Source of the DNA: Anderseniella sp963759095
Lineage (GTDB): Bacteria; Pseudomonadota; Alphaproteobacteria; Rhizobiales; Aestuariivirgaceae
NCBI GenBank assembly: GCA_963759095.1
Contig: CAVWYF010000024.1
Location: forward strand, 1-64,000
Direction of reading: 5' to 3'
Length of the DNA stretch: 64,000 bases
Made by a program: the position numbers and the translations under genes. Below the pieces are notes generated by a model, which did not search any database, was not told the DNA's origin, and was given only the letters and a program-made list of their open reading frames with translations. Of the stretch, positions 19,462-28,617 are shown one piece after another; the first letter of the stretch is position 1; every line of letters starts with the position of its first letter.

Positions 19462-21585
19462 TTGTCCGTCAGCGATGGCACCAACATCGAGACGGCAACT
19501 TTCAGCGTGCCCTTGACCGCTCAACCGGATGCACCGGTGGTGAATACCGGCATTACCAATCAGCAGGCTACAGAGGAAGCGGCGTTTTCGTTTACTGTAC
19601 CTGCCGATGCGTTTGCGGATCCCGATAGCGGCGACACCTTGACACTCACGGCGAGTCTGGCGGGGGGAGCCCCGCTGCCTGCGTGGTTGAATTTCAACGG
19701 AACGACTTTTTCAGGCACACCGGATGATCCCGATACTGGAACCATAACAGTCGAAGTAACCGCGAGCGATACCCAGGCCGGCACAGCGGATGTTTCAACA
19801 ACGTTTACGCTCCAGGTTACACCGGTAAACGATGCTGCTTTGATTTCCGGCGATGTGAGCGGCAGCCTGAATGAAGATGATGCGGCAACGACGGGTAATC
19901 TGAATCACACCGATGCTGACAACCCAAACGACGAGTGGAGCACCACCGTTGTTTCTCAAGGTCAATTCGGGGCGCTCAGCATCGAGACTGACGGTGCCTG
20001 GGAATACAGCCCAACCAGCCCGGCTCTTGATGAACTGGCAGCGGGCGAGACGCTGACTGATACAATCACTGTCGCCACGAGTGATGGTACCCAACAGCAG
20101 ATATCCATTACCATCAATGGCAGCAATGACTTGCCGATCGTAACGGGCGATGGTTCCGGCCAAGTCTCTGAGGATAGCGGTGTTGCGGCCACCGGTGATC
20201 TTGATCACACTGATGTGGATGGCCCGGATGACCTGTGGGACACAAATGTTGTTCAGCAGGGTACGCTTGGCAGTCTGACAATTGGTACTGATGGCCAGTG
20301 GTCATATGTGGTGGATGATGCAAACCCGACCGTGAACGCACTGGCGTTTGGCGACTCGGAAAATGACACCGTTATCGTTCAAACTGCGGATGGACGGCAG
20401 CAATTCATTTCGATCATGATTGACGGTGCCAATGACGCCGCCGTCATTACCGGGGATGTATCCGGCTCAATCGTGGCAGATGCAGTGTCTCCCGCCCAGG
20501 GTGACCTGGATCATACCGATGTGGACGGCCCCGGTGCCGATGACGAGTGGAACACCACGGTTGTCTCTCAAGGGGCGCATGGGACCATGACCCTTGGGAT
20601 TGACGGGCAGTGGTCCTATTCACTGACCCCGGGCGATCCGACCGTTGCAGCACTTGCGGCAGGCGACAGTCTTGTCGATTCTGTTACCGTGGCGACACAG
20701 GACGGCACCCAACAGGTGATCTCCATTCAGGTTATCGGCACCAGTGATCCGTCCGTGATCACCGGCGATACAACTGGCTCGGCAGATGAGGATACTGCGG
20801 TAAATGCAACCGGTAACCTGGACAGCACCGACCCTGATGGTCCGGATGATACCTGGAATACCAACATCGTTTCGCAAGGATCTTTCGGCACCTTGAGCAT
20901 CACGGCAGCGGGTGCGTGGACCTATGTGGTCGACAATGCCAACCCAACCGTCAATGCGCTGGCGAATGATGGCTCTACAGGTGTAGATACGCTCATTGAC
21001 ACAGTGACTGTGGCAACCGCCGACGGCACGGAACAGGTTATAGCGATTACGATCAACGGCGCCAATGATGCGGCGCTGATCTCCGGTGATGTCACCGGCG
21101 GCCTGAGTGAGGATGTTGAAGGCACCTCGGGCGATCTCAACCATACCGATGTCGACAATACTGACGATGTCTGGGACACAAATGTCGTCACACAGGGTAC
21201 GCTGGGCGAATTGGGCATTTCCAGTGATGGCTCTTGGGAATATTCACCGACCAGCGCAACGTTGAATGCTCTCGGCGCAGGTGAGACGGCAACAGATACG
21301 ATCACAGTTGCGACGGAAGACGGCACCCAGCAGCAGATATCCATCACCATCAATGGCGACAATGATGATGCGGTTATTACCGGCGATGTATCCGGTGTGA
21401 TGGGTCAGGACGATGAAGGCACGTCAGGCGATCTCAACCATACCGATGTGGACAACAACAACCCTGATGATGCCTGGAACACCACAGTTGTGTCGCAAGG
21501 CAGCTTTGGCACACTGACCATTCAGGTGAACAGGCGTGTGGGAGTATTCGCCAACCACCGGCTTCAGCTCGCTTGGTGCGGGTGA
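19462..21585 (+). CDS. Giant VCBS/RTX surface protein, segment 1 (5'-truncated, ends at frameshift)
   Basis: The first readable piece of a very large type I-secreted protein. The reading frame is open from 19345 without an ATG and protein-like adhesin sequence begins near 19430; the start given is only the first TTG. It begins in mid-domain (SVSDGTNIETATFSV), continues with one cadherin-like/putative Ig domain (DPDSGDTLTLTA to TPVNDA), and then runs into VCBS repeats of about 100 residues. These carry the ITGDVSG...DLxHTDVD...W core and end in ITINGxND. The frame breaks near 21528: one extra base turns VNGVWEYSP into an unrelated tail. The missing N-terminus would normally hold a retention or anchor module. 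Confidence 0.8.
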   Translation: MSVSDGTNIETATFSVPLTAQPDAPVVNTGITNQQATEEAAFSFTVPADAFADPDSGDTLTLTASLAGGAPLPAWLNFNGTTFSGTPDDPDTGTITVEVTASDTQAGTADVSTTFTLQVTPVNDAALISGDVSGSLNEDDAATTGNLNHTDADNPNDEWSTTVVSQGQFGALSIETDGAWEYSPTSPALDELAAGETLTDTITVATSDGTQQQISITINGSNDLPIVTGDGSGQVSEDSGVAATGDLDHTDVDGPDDLWDTNVVQQGTLGSLTIGTDGQWSYVVDDANPTVNALAFGDSENDTVIVQTADGRQQFISIMIDGANDAAVITGDVSGSIVADAVSPAQGDLDHTDVDGPGADDEWNTTVVSQGAHGTMTLGIDGQWSYSLTPGDPTVAALAAGDSLVDSVTVATQDGTQQVISIQVIGTSDPSVITGDTTGSADEDTAVNATGNLDSTDPDGPDDTWNTNIVSQGSFGTLSITAAGAWTYVVDNANPTVNALANDGSTGVDTLIDTVTVATADGTEQVIAITINGANDAALISGDVTGGLSEDVEGTSGDLNHTDVDNTDDVWDTNVVTQGTLGELGISSDGSWEYSPTSATLNALGAGETATDTITVATEDGTQQQISITINGDNDDAVITGDVSGVMGQDDEGTSGDLNHTDVDNNNPDDAWNTTVVSQGSFGTLTIQVNRRVGVFANHRLQLAWCG

Positions 21586-21970
21586 GACGGCAACAGATAC
21601 GGTCACAGTTGCAACGGAAGACGGCACCGAGCAGCAGATATCCATCACCATCAATGGCGACAATGATGATGCGGTTATTACCGGCGATGTATCCGGTGTG
21701 ATGGGTCAGGACGATGAAGGCACGTCAGGCGATCTCAACCATACCGATGTGGACAACAACAACCCTGATGATGCCTGGAACACCACAGTTGTGTCGCAAG
21801 GCAGCTTTGGCACGCTCAGCATTTCCGGTGATGGTGTGTGGGAGTATTCGCCAACCACCGGCTTCAGTTCGCTTGGCGCGGGTGAGACAGTTACCGACAC
21901 TGTAACAGTTGCGACGCAAGACGGCACCGAGCAGCAGATATCCATCACCATCAATGGCGACAATGATGAT
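21358..21970 (+). repeat. Near-identical tandem 300-bp VCBS DNA repeats
   Basis: The DNA at 21358-21512 recurs almost base for base at 21658-21812, exactly 300 bp later, and the following 100 bp are also closely matched. A third, slightly diverged copy begins near 21958. The other VCBS units in the gene match at protein level but are much more divergent in DNA. This marks recent unit duplication or gene conversion, and a site where short-read assembly easily collapses or expands. The first frameshift lies inside this stretch. Confidence 0.8.
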
Positions 21971-24900
21971 GCGGTTATTACCGGTGATGTATCCGGTGGG
22001 GTGACGGAAGACTCTGGCGTCCCTGCGACAGGCGATCTCAATCATACCGATGTGGACAACAACAACCCTGATGATGCCTGGAACACCACAGATGTGTCGC
22101 AAGGCAGCTTTGGCACACTAACCATCACGCCAACGGGTGGATGGTCCTATGCGTTGGATAATGGCAATGCCACGGTTGACGCGCTCGACAATGACGGCGC
22201 CATTGCCGATACATTGATAGATACCATAACGGTAACCGCTGCCGATGGTACTCAGCAGCAAATCGAAATCACCATCGAAGGTGTCAATGATGATGCGGTC
22301 ATCACTGGGGACAATGCCGGCTCGGTTACGGAGAATGCCGGCGTCGATGCAACCGGCGACCTCGACCACACCGACGTGGATGCCGGAGATGACGACGATC
22401 TTTGGGACACAAATGTCGTTGCCCAGGGCCAATACGGTACGCTGGCGATTGGGGCGGATGGCCAGTGGAGTTATGCTCTTGATGACGCTAACGTCACGGT
22501 GGATGCGCTTGCTGCCGGCGATACCCTGACTGACACGATCACGGTTGCCACCGGTGACGGCACTCAGGATGACATCACCATTACCATCAATGGGGCAAAC
22601 GACCCCTCGATTGCCGGCGGACAGGTGAGCGGTACGATCACGGAAGATGGTGCTCCGCTCGGGCTTACCCGCAATGCTGATCACACGGATGTGGACGGTG
22701 ATGACGATGCCTGGCAGGTGGGCAGCAATTTGCCTGGCACGTACGGTGAACTTTCCAACACGACAGCAGGTCAGTGGACGTATGTGCTTGACGAGGCCAA
22801 CGCCACGGTCGACGCATTGAATGTTGGTGATACTCTGACAGATACCGTCAATATCACCGCTGCTGATGGCACCGAAGTTCCAATCACTGTCACAATCAAT
22901 GGTGCAAATGACGCAGCCATCATCACTGGCGATGTTAGCGGCACAGGATCGGAAGACTCTGGAACAAATGTAACTGGTGACCTGAACCATACCGATGTCG
23001 ACAACCCTGATGATGAGTGGAACACAACCGTTGTCACGCAAGGCACTTTTGGCACATTGACCGTCAGTGCAGCCGGTGCATGGACATATGCGGTTGACAA
23101 TGCGAATGCCGCTGTTGATGCCCTGAGTGATGTCGCCGAGACGCTGATTGACACCATAACCGTGTCAACCGCCGATGGTACGCAGCAGCAGATTTCCGTT
23201 ACAATTGAAGGCTCCAATGATGATTCCATTATCTCCGGTGATTTTTCCGGGAATGTAATCGAGGATGATGGCACATCGGCAACCGGTGATCTGGATCACA
23301 CGGATGTCGATACCGCTGATGCCGACGATGACTGGTCAACGTCTGTCAACCAGGATGGCCAATACGGATCTCTGACTATCGCAAGCGACGGCAACTGGAC
23401 CTATGTGCTCGACGACGGCAACGTTGATGTGAATGCACTCGGTGACGGCGAAACGCTGACGGATTCTGTGCTGGTCGAAACATCTGGCGGCACAATTGCA
23501 GAAATCACCATCACAATCGACGGTGCAAACGAACTCATCGAAGGTGACGCAAACGACAATATCCTGACCGGCACATCGGTCGGAGATACCATCCTTGGGT
23601 TTGCAGGTGACGATCAACTGTTCGGTCTCGACGGAAATGATATCCTTGACGGCGGCACAGGCTCCCTGACCTGGTTTACGCCCGGCGGAGAATTTATTGA
23701 CGGGCAGTTCCTTGATGGTGGCGCAGGTGATGATGTGCTCACCGTGGAAGGCGGGTTTTCGATCCTTCGAGGCGGTGCCGGGAACGACACGCTGACGGCA
23801 GTCAACAATGGCACCAGTACGACCTGGGACTGGGTGTTTGCGGACTATACCGGATCAACGAACGGGATTGTTGCCAATTTTACCGGCGGCACCCTTGGTG
23901 GTTTGGCTTCGGGTGAGGTGGCTGACGGATTTGGCACCGTCGATACCGTGTCCGGTGTTCATGTTATCCGCGACAGCGACAATGATGACCAGATCACCAT
24001 CGATGGCAGCTGGACCAATTCCTACGGTAACTGGATAGAGGTTCGCCTCACCGACGGCGATGACACGGTGGATTTCACCGGTGTAACCGGCACCGCCCGG
24101 ATCAGCTGGCAGAATGCCGCAGATGGTGTGAACGCAAGCCTGGTCACCGGCATGGCATTCGACAATGATCTGTCAAATGGCGACCAGATTGGGACTGATA
24201 CCTTCATAAATGCCAACTATCTGCGCGGCTCTGACTTCAACGACAGTCTGACAGGACACACAGAGGACGATGCGTTTCGTGGAGCGGGTGGCGACGATTT
24301 CATCGATGGTGGTGCGGGCTTTGACCGGGTAGATCATTCCAGTTCCAACAATGGCATTGTTGTTGACCTTTCGCTGAGTTCCGAGCAGGTGCAGTCGGAT
24401 GGTCTTGGCGGCAAGGACACCCTGGTCAGCATTGAAGATGTTGGCGGTTCCTATCTCAGCGACTGGATCGCAGGCGATGACGGCGACAATGCACTATTCG
24501 GCAGTTACGGCGACGATTTGCTGATTGGCCGTGGCGGAAATGATTTCCTCGGCGATCAAGACTTCTCTGACGGGCAATTGATCGGCGGTGACGATATCCT
24601 GATTGGTGGTACGGGCAACGATACGCTGCGTGGTGGCATCGGTGCCGACAAGTTCGTGTTCCAGTTCGTCCCTGGGGGCGACGACGAGTTCGACACCATC
24701 CAGGATTTCAATCTCGGTCAGGGCGACGTGATTGACATAAGCGACTACGGTTTCAGCTCAACGGCCAATTTTGGCAGCTTTACATTTGATGGCACCAACA
24801 CGATCATTGAACTGGACGTGCCCAATCAGCCCAATCAGACCAATCAGATTGTAGTTGAGAATGTGGATTTGACCGCGCTGACAGATCCGAATGTGGCATT

Positions 24901-27900
24901 CTTGTTTGATGGACCGGCCTACATTGTGGGAACAGCGGGTACCGAAACCCTGAACGGGACATCCGGTGACGATATTTATATACCGGGTGACAATGATCCC
25001 GACTTTGGCGACCGTATCAACCCGTCTGGCGGTGATGACGTCATCGATTTCTTTGGCTTGGTCGATGGTTTCTACGACTTGCGGTACGACAATCTTGAAG
25101 CCAACATCACCGTCAATATTACCGGGGCGACCGGCACTATCGATAAGGACGGCGGCGGCGTTGATACGCTGCTTAACCTCGATGAGTTTTACATTGGAAG
25201 TCCGGGCGGTCTGAGGATTCGCACCGGGTTCGGCAATGATGACTTCAATGTCGATACGACCGAAGTGGAATGGCTGGCACTACGCGTGGGTGGCGACGGC
25301 GGTGCCGACACCGTAACCCACACCGGAACCGGCTTCCTGCGGCTTGAGTTCAGCAATTATGATGGTGTCGACGTCAATGCCACCACCGGTACGGTGACGG
25401 AGTTGAACGGCGGGTCGTCTACGTTGAGCGCAACCGGCTTCATAAATGAATGGCGAGGCAGCGCTCAGGCAGACATTTTCCTGGGCTCGATAAATGATGA
25501 TCGGTTCATCACACAGGAAGGCGATGACAATGTAAACGGTAATGATGGTGTAGACACCTTGCGCTATGACCGTTTTTTCTTTGACGGGTTCGGTGGCGTC
25601 ACGGGTGTAAATGTCGAGTACACTGCACAAGGTGCAGGCACCGCATCCGGCATCTGGTATGGCCAGTCATTCACCGACACCTTCCAGAACATAGAGATCG
25701 TCCGCGGGTCGAATGTCGGCGTTGACAGTTTTACCGGATCGAGTGGCGCAGAAACCTTCGACGGACGCGGCGGTGCAAACCTGTTCAACGGCGGCGGCGG
25801 CAGCGATACCCTGATTGCAGGTGGCGAGGCCAATGTCTTTATCTTCGGTCTCGGGAGTGGCACCGACACAATCAAGAATTTTGTGGTTGGACGAGACCAG
25901 ATTGTCCTGGAACAGGATTTCGCCGCGGTCGATGTAGGTGATCTTGACGGCATATCGCTAGTTGGCTCAGACACTGTCATTGATATCAATGGCGCTGACA
26001 TCATTACCGTTGAAGGTGTTGATCTGATAGACATCATCAACAATGATCCTTCCGACATATTCACATTCAACACAATCGATGGCACGGCGGGAGATGATCG
26101 TGGTGCATCGGCGCTGAACGGTACTGCGGGCAATGATGTCATTCTCGGTAATGACGGCAATGACGAACTGTTCGGTGGAGACGGCAATGATGTTCTCAAT
26201 GCCGGCGGCACAGGGCTGTCATTCTTCAGCGACGGCAATCTGCTGGAAGGTGGCACCGGCAACGACACGCTGATCGCTGAAGAAGGGTTCAATATCCTGC
26301 GCGGCGGGGCAGGTAATGATGTAATCGCATTTACGCAAACCGATTTCACCAATTTTGATAATTTCTGGGACTGGGCATGGGCTGACTATTCGACCTCGAC
26401 ATCAGGCATTGTTGTCAATTTCAGCACCAATGAAATCAACGGCCTGACGTTTGGCCAGGTCGCAGATGGCCTTGGCGGCATAGACACGGTGCAAGGCGTC
26501 CATGTGGTGGTCGACAGTGCGTTTGATGATGTCTTCTACGTGGATGAAGCCTGGCAGAACCAGTATCAGAGTTCGTGGCTCGAGGTTCGCCTGAGCGATG
26601 GTGATGATCACGTCGAATTTGATCCCGATATCAACGACATCGGCGGCACTGCCCGGATCAGCTACCAGTTGGCCGAAGACGGCGTGTTTGCCAGTCTGGT
26701 GACGGGTACGGCCTCTGACAACAATGCTGACAATGGCGACCAGATCGGCAGCGACACGTTCACCAATGCCAATTACCTGCGCGGCTCCAACCATGCAGAT
26801 CACCTTGAGGGAGATTCAGACGATAACCGGTTCCGCGGTTCAGGCGGAGATGATCTGATTGATGGCGGACTTGGAGATGACCAGGTTGATCACAATGATT
26901 CAATCGGAAGCGTGATTGCCGATCTGTCTCAAAATACCGTTTTCGATGATGGCAAGGGCGGGCGCGACACACTCGTCAGCATTGAGAATATCAATGGCGG
27001 CTATGGTGATGACATCATCTCAGGTGATGCCCAGGACAATGAAATTCGCGGCAATACAGGCGATGATGTTCTGATCGGCGGTGATGGAGATGACTTTCTG
27101 CGAGGCGGCAGTGGCGACATTTTCCAGGATGGCGGCAACCTGCTGGATGGCGATGACATTCTGATCGGCGGCGATGGCAGCGATACCCTGCGTGGCGGCG
27201 ATGGTGCCGATACGTTTGTCATGTTGGCTGGCCCCGGGTTTGACGTAATCGAAGATTTCAATTTGTCAGACGGTGACAAGATTGATTTGCGGGCCGTTGC
27301 GGCAAGTGTAGGTGATTTCACCTTCTTCCAATATGACGCTGGCGGTAATTTCACAGACATCAACGTTGGGCCGAATGTATTGTTCAGAGTAGAAGGCGTA
27401 GACCTTACTTCGCTTCCGAACCCTGCTGATGCCTTCGTATTTGACGGTTCCACGCAAAAATTCATAGAGACTGAAGGTGATGACAACATCAATGGCACAT
27501 CCGGTAATGACTTCATTGCGCCGGGCAACAGTGGCTTCGATGGCGACAACATCAATGGCTCTGCAGGCGACGACACCATTGAATTTTTGGGCACAGTAAA
27601 CGGCTTCTATACGCTGAACTACGGTTTTGGCGTTGGTAGCATAGCGGTCAACCTCACTGACACTCCATTTGACCATGACAGCAATGGAGCCACTCCCGAT
27701 ATTGCTGCAAACAGTATCTTAAAAGGTGCTGGCGGCACCGATACGCTGCTCAATGTCGACATGATCAACGGTCTTGAGGGCGGCTTGCAAATCCGGGGTA
27801 GCAACGCCGACGATATATTCAATGTTGATACAACCGGCGTTGAATGGCTTGCCATTCGGGGCGGTGCCGATTTTGGAGATGATACTATCACCCGCACGGG

Positions 27901-28576
27901 GACAGGTATCTTGCGGGTTGATTTGCGCGACTATGAGGGTGTCACAGTAGATGCTGCTGCAGGGTCCGCGACCGAGCGCTTTGCAGTGAACGGTGACCCT
28001 GCCGACCAGGCAACGCTCACTGTTACCGGCTTTGTTGATGAATGGCGCGGCAGTTTCTTTGACGACATTTTTATCGGTACATCAGGTGACGATCGTTTCA
28101 TCACCGAAAGCGGCAATGACAATGTCGATGGCGGGGACGGCACGGATACTGTGCGTTACAACCGCTCCGGTGTTGGTAATCTTGCAGTTGTGTATTCCTC
28201 ACCCGGCGCTGCCATCGTGGCCGGCACATGGGGCTTGGCAGCCTTTATCGATGACCTCACAAGTGTCGAAAGGATACTCGGTTCAGACCTTGGAGTGGAT
28301 CGTTTTGAAGGCTCATCAGGAGATGAGATTTTCATAGGTAATGATGGCGCGAACTATTTCGATGCCGCCGGCGGCAACGACCTGCTGAAAGGTGGCAGTG
28401 GAGCTGACCTGTTTATTATTGGCCCCGGCAACGGCAATGATGTGATCCGCAACTTCATGGTCGGCGAAGACCTGATCGACTTGTCCGGCTACGGTTTGCC
28501 GGCTCGGCCAGCTTCATCGGATACAGCTTTGATGGTCAGGATACGATCATTGATCTTGGCGGCGGCAACACGCTGA
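21536..28576 (+). CDS. Giant VCBS/RTX surface protein, segment 2 (between two frameshifts)
   Basis: The main body of the giant protein, 2346 residues as read here. It continues the VCBS array (to about 23530; 12 units in total with segment 1). It then changes to calcium-binding RTX blocks with many GGxGNDxL nonapeptides. Two kinds of large module alternate: type A (23537-24915 and 26065-27450) with WDW..ADY, VRLxDGDD and NANYLRGS landmarks, and type B (24918-26064 and 27453-28612) with NGFYxLxY, FNVDTT-VEWLA and EWRGS landmarks. The composition is rich in Asp, Gly, Asn and Thr, poor in Lys and free of Cys in the repeats. Such proteins are exported by LapB/HlyD systems and act in adhesion or biofilm. 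The frame ends falsely after 28500, where a base is missing. Confidence 0.85.
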   Translation: MWEYSPTTGFSSLGAGETATDTVTVATEDGTEQQISITINGDNDDAVITGDVSGVMGQDDEGTSGDLNHTDVDNNNPDDAWNTTVVSQGSFGTLSISGDGVWEYSPTTGFSSLGAGETVTDTVTVATQDGTEQQISITINGDNDDAVITGDVSGGVTEDSGVPATGDLNHTDVDNNNPDDAWNTTDVSQGSFGTLTITPTGGWSYALDNGNATVDALDNDGAIADTLIDTITVTAADGTQQQIEITIEGVNDDAVITGDNAGSVTENAGVDATGDLDHTDVDAGDDDDLWDTNVVAQGQYGTLAIGADGQWSYALDDANVTVDALAAGDTLTDTITVATGDGTQDDITITINGANDPSIAGGQVSGTITEDGAPLGLTRNADHTDVDGDDDAWQVGSNLPGTYGELSNTTAGQWTYVLDEANATVDALNVGDTLTDTVNITAADGTEVPITVTINGANDAAIITGDVSGTGSEDSGTNVTGDLNHTDVDNPDDEWNTTVVTQGTFGTLTVSAAGAWTYAVDNANAAVDALSDVAETLIDTITVSTADGTQQQISVTIEGSNDDSIISGDFSGNVIEDDGTSATGDLDHTDVDTADADDDWSTSVNQDGQYGSLTIASDGNWTYVLDDGNVDVNALGDGETLTDSVLVETSGGTIAEITITIDGANELIEGDANDNILTGTSVGDTILGFAGDDQLFGLDGNDILDGGTGSLTWFTPGGEFIDGQFLDGGAGDDVLTVEGGFSILRGGAGNDTLTAVNNGTSTTWDWVFADYTGSTNGIVANFTGGTLGGLASGEVADGFGTVDTVSGVHVIRDSDNDDQITIDGSWTNSYGNWIEVRLTDGDDTVDFTGVTGTARISWQNAADGVNASLVTGMAFDNDLSNGDQIGTDTFINANYLRGSDFNDSLTGHTEDDAFRGAGGDDFIDGGAGFDRVDHSSSNNGIVVDLSLSSEQVQSDGLGGKDTLVSIEDVGGSYLSDWIAGDDGDNALFGSYGDDLLIGRGGNDFLGDQDFSDGQLIGGDDILIGGTGNDTLRGGIGADKFVFQFVPGGDDEFDTIQDFNLGQGDVIDISDYGFSSTANFGSFTFDGTNTIIELDVPNQPNQTNQIVVENVDLTALTDPNVAFLFDGPAYIVGTAGTETLNGTSGDDIYIPGDNDPDFGDRINPSGGDDVIDFFGLVDGFYDLRYDNLEANITVNITGATGTIDKDGGGVDTLLNLDEFYIGSPGGLRIRTGFGNDDFNVDTTEVEWLALRVGGDGGADTVTHTGTGFLRLEFSNYDGVDVNATTGTVTELNGGSSTLSATGFINEWRGSAQADIFLGSINDDRFITQEGDDNVNGNDGVDTLRYDRFFFDGFGGVTGVNVEYTAQGAGTASGIWYGQSFTDTFQNIEIVRGSNVGVDSFTGSSGAETFDGRGGANLFNGGGGSDTLIAGGEANVFIFGLGSGTDTIKNFVVGRDQIVLEQDFAAVDVGDLDGISLVGSDTVIDINGADIITVEGVDLIDIINNDPSDIFTFNTIDGTAGDDRGASALNGTAGNDVILGNDGNDELFGGDGNDVLNAGGTGLSFFSDGNLLEGGTGNDTLIAEEGFNILRGGAGNDVIAFTQTDFTNFDNFWDWAWADYSTSTSGIVVNFSTNEINGLTFGQVADGLGGIDTVQGVHVVVDSAFDDVFYVDEAWQNQYQSSWLEVRLSDGDDHVEFDPDINDIGGTARISYQLAEDGVFASLVTGTASDNNADNGDQIGSDTFTNANYLRGSNHADHLEGDSDDNRFRGSGGDDLIDGGLGDDQVDHNDSIGSVIADLSQNTVFDDGKGGRDTLVSIENINGGYGDDIISGDAQDNEIRGNTGDDVLIGGDGDDFLRGGSGDIFQDGGNLLDGDDILIGGDGSDTLRGGDGADTFVMLAGPGFDVIEDFNLSDGDKIDLRAVAASVGDFTFFQYDAGGNFTDINVGPNVLFRVEGVDLTSLPNPADAFVFDGSTQKFIETEGDDNINGTSGNDFIAPGNSGFDGDNINGSAGDDTIEFLGTVNGFYTLNYGFGVGSIAVNLTDTPFDHDSNGATPDIAANSILKGAGGTDTLLNVDMINGLEGGLQIRGSNADDIFNVDTTGVEWLAIRGGADFGDDTITRTGTGILRVDLRDYEGVTVDAAAGSATERFAVNGDPADQATLTVTGFVDEWRGSFFDDIFIGTSGDDRFITESGNDNVDGGDGTDTVRYNRSGVGNLAVVYSSPGAAIVAGTWGLAAFIDDLTSVERILGSDLGVDRFEGSSGDEIFIGNDGANYFDAAGGNDLLKGGSGADLFIIGPGNGNDVIRNFMVGEDLIDLSGYGLPARPASSDTALMVRIRSLILAAATR

Positions 28577-28617
28577 CTGTTGAGGGAGAAAACCTTACCA
28601 ACAATACCGATGCAGAA

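Noticed and set aside
21358..23530. Possible CRISPR array from regularly spaced DNA repeats
   Set aside because: Repeat units are about 300 bp, coding in frame as VCBS domains, with no short direct repeats or spacers and no cas genes.
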